From the NCBI RefSeq assembly GCF_024808255.1, contig NZ_JANTYS010000019.1:1-64000 (forward strand): a DNA stretch of 64,000 nt. The letters are read 5' to 3'. The notes below the pieces were generated by a model. It was not told the origin of the DNA, did no database searches, and worked only from the letters and a program-made list of their open reading frames with translations. Positions within the stretch are counted from its first letter, which is position 1, and every line of letters starts with the position of its first letter. A program made the position numbers and the translations under genes. Below are positions 51,999 to 60,498 of the stretch, one piece after another. Source of the stretch: Mucilaginibacter dorajii (lineage in GTDB: Bacteria > Bacteroidota > Bacteroidia > Sphingobacteriales > Sphingobacteriaceae).

Positions 51999-53784
51999 GA
52001 GGCTGTATCATAAATCAAATGGTACAGTCTCTTTTGTTATAATCTGATAATCGAAGATTAGACAATTTAATGAATTGAGATTTACAATGAAGGTTACGAA
52101 GCTGAAAATGGCTAAAACAGCTCTTTTAAGCTGCTTTTTTCCTTAAGTTTTGTGCGATTGCAATCAATCCCCATTCAATCTCCACTTTTTCCTGACCTCG
52201 AAGCATAAACCTTTTGAACCCATGGTTTTGTTTAATATTTCCGAAAGTCGGCTCTACATCGAAACAGCGTTTCTTTCGCCTCTTTATACCTTCTTCACTG
52301 GTTAACAGTGTATGTGCCTTTTGATTTAGCCGGTTTAGGTTTTCATTGATTTCAATTATCCTGTTCCCTTTGGATTTATGACAGGCACCGTTCAACGGAC
52401 AGTTAACGCAGTTTTTTGCCTGATATCTTTTTAAAGTCTGTTCAAAACCGGTACTTGTTTCCCGGGTGCATGTCCCAATGTAACCCATCGGCTGTCCCAT
52501 CGGGCAAGTATAACAATCCTTCTCCTGGTTATAGAAAAGCTTATTTGAGGCAAAAGGATGTTTGTTGTTGTGGGTTTCATTTTGCTCTTTGTCAAACATC
52601 CCATACTTTACAAAAGCGGTGACTTCCCTTTGTTCAAGCAGCATGTAGTTTTCTTCGGAACCATACCCGGCATCAGCAATAAGTACTTGCGGCGCTTTGC
52701 CAAAGCTGGTCTCGTGCTGAGTTAAATGAACACTTAATGTATTGGTATCTGTTGGATTAGAATGAATGGTATAATTGACGATGAACTGGTTAGAGGTAGA
52801 TATCTGCACATTGTAACCGGGTTTTAACTGGCCGTTTTTCATGTGATCTTCTTTCATTCGCATGAAAGTAGCATCCTGATCTGTTTTGCTGTAACTGTTC
52901 CTCTCTTTCAGGATAGCCTCCTGCTGTTCATATTTAATGATGTTGGCCGGGTAGTGTTTAGTTGCATACTTTAGCTTTGCCTTTGTTTTTTTGCCAACAT
53001 CCTGTTTGCCGGCAAGCTTTTCATTTAATAGCTCTACGGTGGCGTTTACTTTGCTGCTGTCAATGGTAGTAAAGTCAGGCGGCTCCGGCATCTTATCTTC
53101 TTCGGTGGCAACCTGCTGGGCATATTGCCAAATCTCCTCAAGTTGCTTTGCCATTTTTCCCTTATTGGTTGTTATTGCTTTTTTCCATACAAAGGTATAC
53201 TTGTTCGCATTGGCCTCGATCTTTGTTCCATCGGTGTTAACTTCCTCGATACTAAGTAAGCCCTCCCCGGCCAAAAGCTTGACAACATCTTCAAATACGC
53301 TGCGAAGCGCGTTTTTTAGACGTACGCCTCTAAAACGGTTAATCGTATTATGGTCAGGGTAACTCATCGAACTCAGCCACATCAGGTAAACGCTTTCTTT
53401 ACAGGCGGCAGCAAGCTTACGACTGGAATAGGTATTGGTAACATAACCATAAACAAGCACTTTAAGCAGCATCTGAGGGTGGTAACTCGAACTACCCCGG
53501 ATGTTATACGCTTTTAGTAAAGGTTCGATATTGAGCTTGTTAATCACCTCATTTACAACACGGACCGGATGGTTAGCCGGGATTAATTCTTCCAAAGAAG
53601 GTGGAAGTGCCATGATCTGCTGCTGGTTATAAGCCTTGAAAACAGGTAGTTTTATTGCCATTGTTTCATCTGTTTATATATTAAATATATGAAAATCAGA
53701 TGATTAAAACAAGGCATAGATAGTCTATTCTTTGCCCTTTGTCAAATAAAAACGAGGCTGTACCATGATTTATGATACAGCCTC
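51999..53784 (-). mobile_element. Complete IS1182-family insertion sequence
   Basis: The element spans ~1.79 kb. Left end 51999-52031 and right end 53754-53784 are inverted copies that start 'gaggctgtatcataaatca' and differ by a 2-nt indel and one base. Each end is itself a hairpin ('gaggctgta' against 'tacagcctc') with A and T runs, so each can also act as a terminator. The single transposase gene is intact. I cannot identify a sure target duplication; the flanks are A/T runs. It sits between two convergent genes and breaks neither. Confidence 0.85.
52126..53661 (-). CDS. IS1182-family transposase
   Basis: A 511-residue DDE transposase. The N-terminal part ('PPSLEELIPANHPVRVVNEV') is the DUF772-type helix-turn region. 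DDE residues are likely in 'EVNTDGTKIEANANKYTF', 'VLIADAGYGSEENY' and 'VEPTFGNIKQNHGFKRFMLRG'. A Cys cluster near 'NCVNCPLNGACHKSKG' fits a metal-binding insertion of this family. No frameshift or stop is seen, so the copy may be active. Confidence 0.93.
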   Translation of the reverse strand: MAIKLPVFKAYNQQQIMALPPSLEELIPANHPVRVVNEVINKLNIEPLLKAYNIRGSSSYHPQMLLKVLVYGYVTNTYSSRKLAAACKESVYLMWLSSMSYPDHNTINRFRGVRLKNALRSVFEDVVKLLAGEGLLSIEEVNTDGTKIEANANKYTFVWKKAITTNKGKMAKQLEEIWQYAQQVATEEDKMPEPPDFTTIDSSKVNATVELLNEKLAGKQDVGKKTKAKLKYATKHYPANIIKYEQQEAILKERNSYSKTDQDATFMRMKEDHMKNGQLKPGYNVQISTSNQFIVNYTIHSNPTDTNTLSVHLTQHETSFGKAPQVLIADAGYGSEENYMLLEQREVTAFVKYGMFDKEQNETHNNKHPFASNKLFYNQEKDCYTCPMGQPMGYIGTCTRETSTGFEQTLKRYQAKNCVNCPLNGACHKSKGNRIIEINENLNRLNQKAHTLLTSEEGIKRRKKRCFDVEPTFGNIKQNHGFKRFMLRGQEKVEIEWGLIAIAQNLRKKAA

Positions 53785-53793
53785 GTTTTTTAT

Positions 53794-55197
53794 TTACTGC
53801 AAGTCTATCCGTTGATGTTGATAAGGAATCTGTACATGTTTAAAACCTTTCTCTTTTAACTTGCCGCTAAAATGCTGCTGTACTTCATACTCCCCGTGTA
53901 CTAAAAATATCTCCTTTACTTTTGCCGGATCCTGGCAGGATAAAAAATGCAACAGATCGTCATAATCACCGTGTGCACTCATTGACTTTAGCGACCGTAC
54001 TTCGGCGTTAACTTTATACGTTTCGGCAAAAATATGTACCTCATGATCGCCTCGTAACAAGTGGCCGCCCAGGGAATTTGGCTCGCAATAACCTACCATC
54101 AAAATGGTGTTTTTATTGCTGTTGATGTTATTTTTAATGTGATGCTTTACCCGCCCGGCCTCGGCCATGCCCGATGAGGAAATAATAACGCAAGGTCGCG
54201 GATCATTATTCAGGGCGATGGACTCTTCTGTTGACTGAATGAAACGCAACCCCTTAAAGCCAAACGGGTTGACATCAGTTTTTAACACTGCCTGCACCTC
54301 CTTGTTATAAACCTCGGGGTGGTTCATCAATACTTCTGTGGCTTTTTGCGATAGGGGGCTATCTACGTAATAATGAAGATCGGGCAAAATACCTCTTAAC
54401 TCAAGTGCGTTCAAGGCGTATAATAATTCCTGGGTACGGCCAACGCTAAATGCCGGAATAATTACCTTACCTCCTTTAACCTCGCAGGTTTGTTTAATGA
54501 TCTCTAATAAGGCATCTTCAATCGGCCCCGATTCTTTGTGCAGCGAATCGCCGTAGGTTGATTCCAGCAAAATGTAATCGGCCTGGTCAAATGGTTGGGG
54601 ATCTTTCAACAACATATCGTCATAACGGCCTACATCGCCACTAAAAGTGATTCGTGTAAGCTTGCCATCTTCCATGATGGATAAATGCACAGCCGCGCTG
54701 CCCAGGATATGCCCGGCATCGGTAAACTTAAATTTTACGCCCGGCATAATTTCGTGCTCCTCGCCATATTCCACAATTTTAAACTGGCGCAGGGCATTGG
54801 TTGCTTCTTCATCGGTATACAAGGCCTCTAACAGGGGCAGCCCTTTACGTTCGCGGTGCTTATTGCTGTATGCCACATCCTGCATCTGGATGTGGGCCGA
54901 ATCTAACAGCAGGATGCGGGCAAGGTCCATCGTGGCCGATGTACAAAATATAGGCCCGGTAAACCCTTCGGCAACAAACCGCGGAATTAAGCCACAATGG
55001 TCGATATGCGCGTGCGACAGAATCATATAGTCGACCTTTTTGGGGTTAAAGCCAAAATGCTCGTTGAGTTCTTCAGATTGATCGCCCATGCCCTGGAACA
55101 TGCCGCAATCCAATAGTATACCAGTATCGTTTTTTAAACGAATAAGGTGCTTGCTGCCGGTAACGTTACGTGCAGCGCCATGAAAAGTTATATTCAT
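53794..55197 (-). CDS. Beta-CASP metallo-beta-lactamase hydrolase
   Basis: A 467-residue MBL-fold protein with the HxHxDH motif in 'LSHAHIDHCGLIP' and further metal ligands in 'TDAGHILGSAAVH' and 'FSGDVGRYD'. The beta-CASP insert is at about 200-330 ('IPAFSVGRTQELLYAL'), and the RNA-specificity motif 'SAHGDYDDLLHF' follows near residue 400. This is the CPSF/RNase J-like group, so an RNA-processing role is likely. Its stop lies 10 bp from the right IS end. It is divergent from the BlaI-like gene. Confidence 0.92.
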   Translation of the reverse strand: MNITFHGAARNVTGSKHLIRLKNDTGILLDCGMFQGMGDQSEELNEHFGFNPKKVDYMILSHAHIDHCGLIPRFVAEGFTGPIFCTSATMDLARILLLDSAHIQMQDVAYSNKHRERKGLPLLEALYTDEEATNALRQFKIVEYGEEHEIMPGVKFKFTDAGHILGSAAVHLSIMEDGKLTRITFSGDVGRYDDMLLKDPQPFDQADYILLESTYGDSLHKESGPIEDALLEIIKQTCEVKGGKVIIPAFSVGRTQELLYALNALELRGILPDLHYYVDSPLSQKATEVLMNHPEVYNKEVQAVLKTDVNPFGFKGLRFIQSTEESIALNNDPRPCVIISSSGMAEAGRVKHHIKNNINSNKNTILMVGYCEPNSLGGHLLRGDHEVHIFAETYKVNAEVRSLKSMSAHGDYDDLLHFLSCQDPAKVKEIFLVHGEYEVQQHFSGKLKEKGFKHVQIPYQHQRIDLQ

Positions 55198-55290
55198 TTA
55201 TAATTGGGATGAAAAAGATGCAACGAAAATGCACATTAAATGTTTAATAAAAACAAAACTAAGTTTTTAGTTGTTAATTTCGTTTATAGT

Positions 55291-55303
55291 ATCTAACTTA
55301 GAT
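55291..55303. promoter_or_regulatory. Candidate operator: perfect 13-bp palindrome
   Basis: 'atctaacttagat' is two 6-bp inverted halves around a central C. It lies in the gap between the divergent MBL and BlaI-like genes, 65 bp before the blaI-type ATG. It could be the site where the BlaI-like repressor controls its own operon. Confidence 0.4.
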
Positions 55304-55367
55304 TAACCAATTGGACACGCCGGCGTAATTTTAAATAAGTATCGGCCATTTTTTATTATTAAAGCAC

Positions 55368-55739
55368 ATGGAAATTAAAGAGTTAACCCGGGCCGAAGAA
55401 CAGTTAATGCAGGTATTATGGCAGCTGGAAAAAGCGTACGTAAAAGATGTTATAGATCTGTTACCCGAGCCTAAGCCAGCGTACAATACGGTATCTACCA
55501 TTATCAGGATCCTGGAAACCAAGGGCTTTGTTGGCCACACAGCATTTGGTAAAAGCCACCAGTATCATCCCATAGTAAGTAAAGACCAATACCAGGATTT
55601 TGCTTCGGATAAATTACTGAGCGGCTATTTTGATAACTCGGTTAACCGCATGCTTTCCTTTTTTGTAAAGAAAGAAAAGATCGACCTTAAGGAGGCTGAT
55701 GAGATCATGAAACTGATTGAAAAACTTAAAGACAAGTAG
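55368..55739 (+). CDS. BlaI/MecI/CopY family repressor
   Basis: A 123-residue winged-helix repressor. 'ELTRAEEQLMQVLWQLEKAY' and 'LPEPKPAYNTVSTIIRILE' are the family signature, with the DNA-reading helix at about 38-55; the C-terminal half ('LLSGYFDNSVNRMLSFFVKK') is the dimerisation region. BlaI-type proteins are inactivated when the linked M56 peptidase receives a signal. The M56 gene starts 2 bp after its stop. Confidence 0.94.
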   Translation: MEIKELTRAEEQLMQVLWQLEKAYVKDVIDLLPEPKPAYNTVSTIIRILETKGFVGHTAFGKSHQYHPIVSKDQYQDFASDKLLSGYFDNSVNRMLSFFVKKEKIDLKEADEIMKLIEKLKDK

Positions 55740-55741
55740 TT

Positions 55742-57736
55742 ATGATTTGGTGGCAGTATTTGTTACTGGTAAATATTTACCTGGTTTTGTTTTATGCTTT
55801 TTACGTTTTGCTGTTACAGCGCGAAACCTTTTTTCAGCTTAACAGAATTTACCTGGTAACGGCGGCGCTGCTCTCGTTCTTTATCCCGGTGATACAGGCA
55901 AATTGGGTACAAAACCTGTTTATTACCAAACAGGTAAAGTATACTATTTACAGCATCCCGGTAATGGAGTACCAGTTTAAACCCATAGCAGAAAGCTCAT
56001 TTAAATTAGGCGAATTATTCGCGCTGCTTTATTTAGGCGGCATCCTGGTGTTATCAGCAAAACTTACCTGGCAGCTGTTTAAGCTTAAAAAGGTGTTGAG
56101 CATGCCTAAAACAGTTGCGCCCTATTCCTTCTTTAAAACTGTTAAGCTTGATGAAAGCAACCCCGATAATGCCATTATAGAAGCCCATGAGCAGGTGCAT
56201 GCGCAACAATGGCACTCGGCCGATGTATTGCTTATTGAAATGGTGATGATCATTAACTGGTTTAACCCGGTGGTTTACTTTTATCGCTTTGCCATTAAAC
56301 ACATTCACGAGTTTATTGCCGATAGGCAGGCCGTACAGGCGGGTACCAACAAGGCAGATTATGCACTGCTGTTACTCAAACAAACCTTTAACGCGCCTAC
56401 CCATCAGCTGGTAAACCCGTTTTTTAATCACAGCTTGTTAAAAAAACGTATTATCATGTTGCAAAAAAACAAATCGCAGCGCATCAGGCTTATTAAGTAT
56501 GGCTTATCTGCGCCATTGTTCATTTTAATGCTGATCCTGTCGTCGGCTACCATCAACAACAGCCAAACCGTTACGGCTATCAATACCAAAGCGCAAGAGA
56601 TTTTTATTACCCCGGCAGCCCAGGCCGACCTATCAACCGTACTTGGCAAAAACGAGCCAATAGAAGGAGCCGAAATTAAAAGCCTTCCCGATACCACAGA
56701 TGCGATATTTTCGTCAGTAGAAACATTGCCCGAATTTCCGGGAGGCGTTGAAGCTTTCGGTAAATTTTTAGCATCAAACATCCGGTACCCAGCAACAGCC
56801 AGGGAACACCATATTCAGGGACGCGTAATTTGCACCTTTGTTGTTGAAAAAAATGGCAGCCTATCAAACATTAGGGTGCTGCGCAGCATCAGTCCGGATA
56901 TTGATGAGGAATCGCTTAGGGTTTTAAAATTATCGCCAACCTGGAAAGCCGGGGTACAAAATCACCATAAAGTACGCACACAATTTACTGTACCTATCAG
57001 TTTCACTTTAGATAAGGACGATAAGCTGACCAACACAAACCAACAAGGTGATCCGCCCCCGGTAGTTAGAGAGGTAATTCCAAACCCCAATGGCACCTAT
57101 GCTTCTGTTGAGCAGCTGCCCGAATTTCCAGGAGGAGTAGAAGCATTTGGAAAGTTTCTGGGTTCTCATGTCCGCTACCCCAAAGATGCCCGCGAAAAAG
57201 GTATTCAAGGCCGTGTGATTGTTACGTTTGTGGTGGAGAAAGACGGGGCGCTATCGGGCTATAAAGTTGTAAGAAGTGTAAGCCCGGATATTGATGCCGA
57301 AGCGCTTAGGGTTCTGGCTATATCTCCTAAATGGTCGCCAGGTAAGGAAAAAGGCAAAACGGTGCGGGTACAATATTCAGTGCCTATCAGCTTCACTTTG
57401 GCCGACGACAAAAAACCAGTCAATAAAACCGGTGCTGCGCAAACACCACGACCAGATAATACACCATTATATACCGGCGTTGAAACCACGGGAGATACCC
57501 TTAAAGGCCATGTAGCCGGCAAAGTCGAATACAAAGGGTTGCTATCAACCGATAAAAACGGTAAAGTTGCCCAGCCCCTATATGTACTTAACGGAAAAGA
57601 AATTACCGAGGATAAAATGAAAACCGTTGATGTTAATACAATAGAAAGCATTAGTGTATTAAAAGACAAATCGGCTACCAGTCTTTATGGCGATAAGGCA
57701 TTTAACGGGGTGGTGTTGATTACAACTAAGAAGTAA
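55742..57736 (+). CDS. BlaR1/M56 peptidase with two TonB domains and a plug-like tail
   Basis: A 664-residue fusion. Residues ~1-275 are an M56 membrane peptidase with four helices and the zinc motif HEQVH near residue 150 ('AHEQVHAQQWHSADVL'). Residues ~324-420 and ~453-552 are two TonB C-terminal domains in tandem, both beginning 'LPEFPGGVEAFGKFL' and clearly duplicated. The last ~50 residues ('YVLNGKEI...', 'IESISVLKDKSATSLYG') look like the plug segment of a SusC-type TonB-dependent receptor. The M56 part should relieve BlaI repression after sensing a periplasmic signal; the tail may contact the TonB system or an outer-membrane partner. Confidence 0.9.
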   Translation: MIWWQYLLLVNIYLVLFYAFYVLLLQRETFFQLNRIYLVTAALLSFFIPVIQANWVQNLFITKQVKYTIYSIPVMEYQFKPIAESSFKLGELFALLYLGGILVLSAKLTWQLFKLKKVLSMPKTVAPYSFFKTVKLDESNPDNAIIEAHEQVHAQQWHSADVLLIEMVMIINWFNPVVYFYRFAIKHIHEFIADRQAVQAGTNKADYALLLLKQTFNAPTHQLVNPFFNHSLLKKRIIMLQKNKSQRIRLIKYGLSAPLFILMLILSSATINNSQTVTAINTKAQEIFITPAAQADLSTVLGKNEPIEGAEIKSLPDTTDAIFSSVETLPEFPGGVEAFGKFLASNIRYPATAREHHIQGRVICTFVVEKNGSLSNIRVLRSISPDIDEESLRVLKLSPTWKAGVQNHHKVRTQFTVPISFTLDKDDKLTNTNQQGDPPPVVREVIPNPNGTYASVEQLPEFPGGVEAFGKFLGSHVRYPKDAREKGIQGRVIVTFVVEKDGALSGYKVVRSVSPDIDAEALRVLAISPKWSPGKEKGKTVRVQYSVPISFTLADDKKPVNKTGAAQTPRPDNTPLYTGVETTGDTLKGHVAGKVEYKGLLSTDKNGKVAQPLYVLNGKEITEDKMKTVDVNTIESISVLKDKSATSLYGDKAFNGVVLITTKK

Positions 57737-57895
57737 TGTGCAGACGATTGAAGAACCGCTATTGCTATGAAGAGATAATCCACAGGAAACATGTTTAAGG
57801 ACTTACTTTCCATTTAATCGTTGTAATTTAGACATCAAATTTAAGATATACTATGCCATATATTTATACTGGTTAAATAAGGAGTTGATGGCAAA

Positions 57896-58780
57896 ATGGG
57901 CAAGATAAAAGTTAACAATAATGAAATCACCATTTTAACTGAAGGGGATAATGACTACATCTGTTTAACAGATATGTTAAAATCTAAAGATGGTGAATTT
58001 TTTATAACCGACTGGCTTAGAAACAAAAACACTTTAGACTATATTTCAGTTTGGGAGCGTTTAAATAATTCCGATTTTAATTATGGCGAATTCGCCATAA
58101 TTACCAACGGAGCCGGGCGAAATTCATTTAAAGTAAGCGTTAAAGATTTAACCGAAAAATGCAACGCTATAGGTATCAAGTCTAAAACAGGGCGTTATGG
58201 GGGCACTTATGCACATAAAGACATTGCATTTCATTTTGGAATGTGGATTAGCCCTGAATTTCAATTATTATTAGTTACCGAATATCAAAGATTAAAGAAA
58301 GACGAAGCTGATAGAATAGCTTCAGGGTGGGACTATCGTCGCTTTTTAGCAAAAACGAACTATGTAATTCACACCGATGCCATCAAAGAACATATTATCC
58401 CTGATTTAACCGAAGATCAATCAAAATATATCTATTCAAATGAAGCTGACATGTTAAACGTTGCTTTATTCGGACTAACGGCGAAGCAATGGAAAGAAAA
58501 AAATCCAGATCATGCCAGCAAGGGATTAAACATGCGAGATTTGGCCGATGTACACCAATTAATCGTGTTGTCAAATCTTGAAAACAACAATGCTTATTTA
58601 ATAGGTAAGGGAGTACCGCAAAGAGATAGATTATTGGATTTGAGAAAAAATGCTATTTCGCAACTTAAATCCTTACGCAAATCATCTTACACTACCGATA
58701 AAATAAAAAGTCCATTTAGATTAGAAAAAGGCACATCTTTCCCGAAAAAAATTGGCAACGGTGACAAAGAAAAAAATTGA
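57896..58780 (+). CDS. KilA-N domain protein
   Basis: A 294-residue protein with a KilA-N DNA-binding domain at about 15-125: 'ICLTDMLKSKDGEFFITDWL', 'KTGRYGGTYAHKDIAFHFGMW' and 'ISPEFQLLLVTEYQRL' follow the family. The C-terminal half is mainly helical and basic and includes 'TAKQWKEKNPDHASKGLNMR', a region often found in such bacterial proteins. The domain is common in phages and large DNA viruses. The gene is AT-richer than its neighbours, stands alone and has a terminator directly after it, which suggests acquisition by transfer. Its function is unknown. Confidence 0.88.
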   Translation: MGKIKVNNNEITILTEGDNDYICLTDMLKSKDGEFFITDWLRNKNTLDYISVWERLNNSDFNYGEFAIITNGAGRNSFKVSVKDLTEKCNAIGIKSKTGRYGGTYAHKDIAFHFGMWISPEFQLLLVTEYQRLKKDEADRIASGWDYRRFLAKTNYVIHTDAIKEHIIPDLTEDQSKYIYSNEADMLNVALFGLTAKQWKEKNPDHASKGLNMRDLADVHQLIVLSNLENNNAYLIGKGVPQRDRLLDLRKNAISQLKSLRKSSYTTDKIKSPFRLEKGTSFPKKIGNGDKEKN

Positions 58781-58795
58781 CATAAAAGCCATAAG

Positions 58796-58829
58796 AAAAA
58801 GGGGATAACGAAATCATCATCCCCTTTTT
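58796..58829. terminator. Bidirectional terminator
   Basis: Arms 58796-58806 ('aaaaaggggat') and 58819-58829 are exact inverted copies with a 12-nt loop and an A run and T run outside, so it can end both the KilA-N gene and the convergent TPR gene. Confidence 0.8.
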
Positions 58830-58863
58830 TATTTGCACATCTGAAACCTGCACATCTAAAAAC

Positions 58864-60267
58864 CTACTTCGTATACCGGTTGATGATATCAACTATTACC
58901 TTGTTTGATTGTAACTGAGGCAGGTAATCAAATAAAATATAATGTTTTTCCGGGTCGCTGGTTAGGGCCATTTCCAGTTGGTTAAGGGCCTCATTAAATT
59001 CGCCTTTGGCAAATAGGTAGGCCACCATACGGTAATAAAGCTCTGCCGCTTCGGGGTTGTTCTTTATCGCCTGCGATATAATCTCGATAGCGCCAACCAA
59101 CCTTTGCTGCTCATATAAAATAGAAGAGTAATCCAGCCAGGCATCAATATCAAGCGGGTTTAGCTCAACCACCTTTTCGTAAGCCTGCTCGGCTTCGGTC
59201 ATATGGCCAAGTTTGTACTCGGCATCGGCAATGGCAAACCAGTAATCGGCATTCGCGATATCCAGGTCGAGTGCTTTTTTGTAGAAGTGCAGAGCCTCAA
59301 AATAACGTTCCTCAAAATCAAGCGTAACACCAATGCCAAACCAGGCATCGGCCAGCTTAGGGTCCATCTTAACCGATTTTTTGTAAAACGCACGGGCATC
59401 GTCCATTTGCTCCAGTTTTTCGTAGCATTCGCCAATAGCGCAATAGGTATCAGCATTAGGCTGCTCGTACTCAAACGTATGGCGATAAACCTCAATAGCC
59501 TCGGCATATTTCTCCAGGTTAACCAGGGCATTACCCTTATTAAAGTAGGCCGATGCAAAGCTATCCTTAATCAGAATGGCGTAATCATAAGCATCAATGG
59601 CCTTTTCAAATAAGCTAAGCTTGGTGTAGGCGTTGCCTAAGTTATACCATGCGGCATAACTGTATGGCTCATTATCAATGTATTGCTGATAAAACTGAAC
59701 GCTTTCCTGCTGGTTGTCCATTACATCGTAGCAAAAAGCCAGTTCGTAAAGGGCATCCTGGTTTTCCATGTTTTGCTTAAGGCAAAGCTTAAGGTAGCTC
59801 ACGGCGGTATCATAGTCGCCCATGTTTTGGTAAACGTAGGCAATGTGCAGCAGGATCTCGTCGGTTTCTTCGGCAAGTTCCAGCGCCTTTTCATAGTTTT
59901 CAAGGGCCTCGCTAAAGCGCTCCATACTCTCGTACAGGTTACCGCGAATAATGTAGATATCGGCATCCGATGCTTCCAGCATAGCGGCTTTTTCAAGCGC
60001 GGCAAAAGCCTCGGGCACTTTGTTACCTACTACCAGTAACTGGGCCTGTTTAATTAAAAATACCGCTGCAAATGGGTGCTGATTACGCGCATACTCTGCA
60101 ACTTGCAGTGCCTTCGGCGGATCATTTTTCTCTATGTAATAGTCGATAATGTTCTCAAACGCCTGGGCATCAAAAAAGTACTGGTCGTGATTTCGGATCA
60201 TTTCCTCGTACCGTTCTACCGAAAATTTGGGATCTTCAGTAAAACCAAATTCAAATTCTTCTTCCAT
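58864..60267 (-). CDS. Tetratricopeptide-repeat protein
   Basis: A 467-residue protein made almost wholly of TPR units, about eleven by eye, with typical A-Y-Y-N-L-G/A-A spacing, such as 'AAWYNLGNAYTKLSLFEKA', 'SAYFNKGNALVNLEKYAEA' and 'DAWFGIGVTLDFEERYFEA'. No signal peptide or membrane helix is seen, so it should be a cytoplasmic scaffold for protein contacts. The partner is unknown. It is divergent from the aldehyde dehydrogenase. Confidence 0.93.
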   Translation of the reverse strand: MEEEFEFGFTEDPKFSVERYEEMIRNHDQYFFDAQAFENIIDYYIEKNDPPKALQVAEYARNQHPFAAVFLIKQAQLLVVGNKVPEAFAALEKAAMLEASDADIYIIRGNLYESMERFSEALENYEKALELAEETDEILLHIAYVYQNMGDYDTAVSYLKLCLKQNMENQDALYELAFCYDVMDNQQESVQFYQQYIDNEPYSYAAWYNLGNAYTKLSLFEKAIDAYDYAILIKDSFASAYFNKGNALVNLEKYAEAIEVYRHTFEYEQPNADTYCAIGECYEKLEQMDDARAFYKKSVKMDPKLADAWFGIGVTLDFEERYFEALHFYKKALDLDIANADYWFAIADAEYKLGHMTEAEQAYEKVVELNPLDIDAWLDYSSILYEQQRLVGAIEIISQAIKNNPEAAELYYRMVAYLFAKGEFNEALNQLEMALTSDPEKHYILFDYLPQLQSNKVIVDIINRYTK

Positions 60268-60475
60268 TCAATTTTGTTTGCAGAACATCCGCTTTAGGTT
60301 AACAATGTAATTGCTTTGTAAAGACTTATTGAGTTTAAATTACAACAAGTAAGCAACCTTAATACAATTTAGTTTTCAACATTCACACATTGTTAACAAC
60401 TGTTAATTACAAATGATTGATAATTAACAGCAATCATTAAAACCCCGCAATTTCAAATATTGCCTCAAAGATTTC

Positions 60476-60483
60476 TACCTTTG
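60476..60483 (+). promoter_or_regulatory. Bacteroidota -7 element for the aldehyde dehydrogenase
   Basis: 'tacctttg' is an exact TAnnTTTG match 15 bp before the ATG at 60499. A TTG at 60460-60462 is closer than the usual spacing, so the -33 part is uncertain. Confidence 0.45.
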
Positions 60484-60498
60484 GCAAAAGTAACAATT

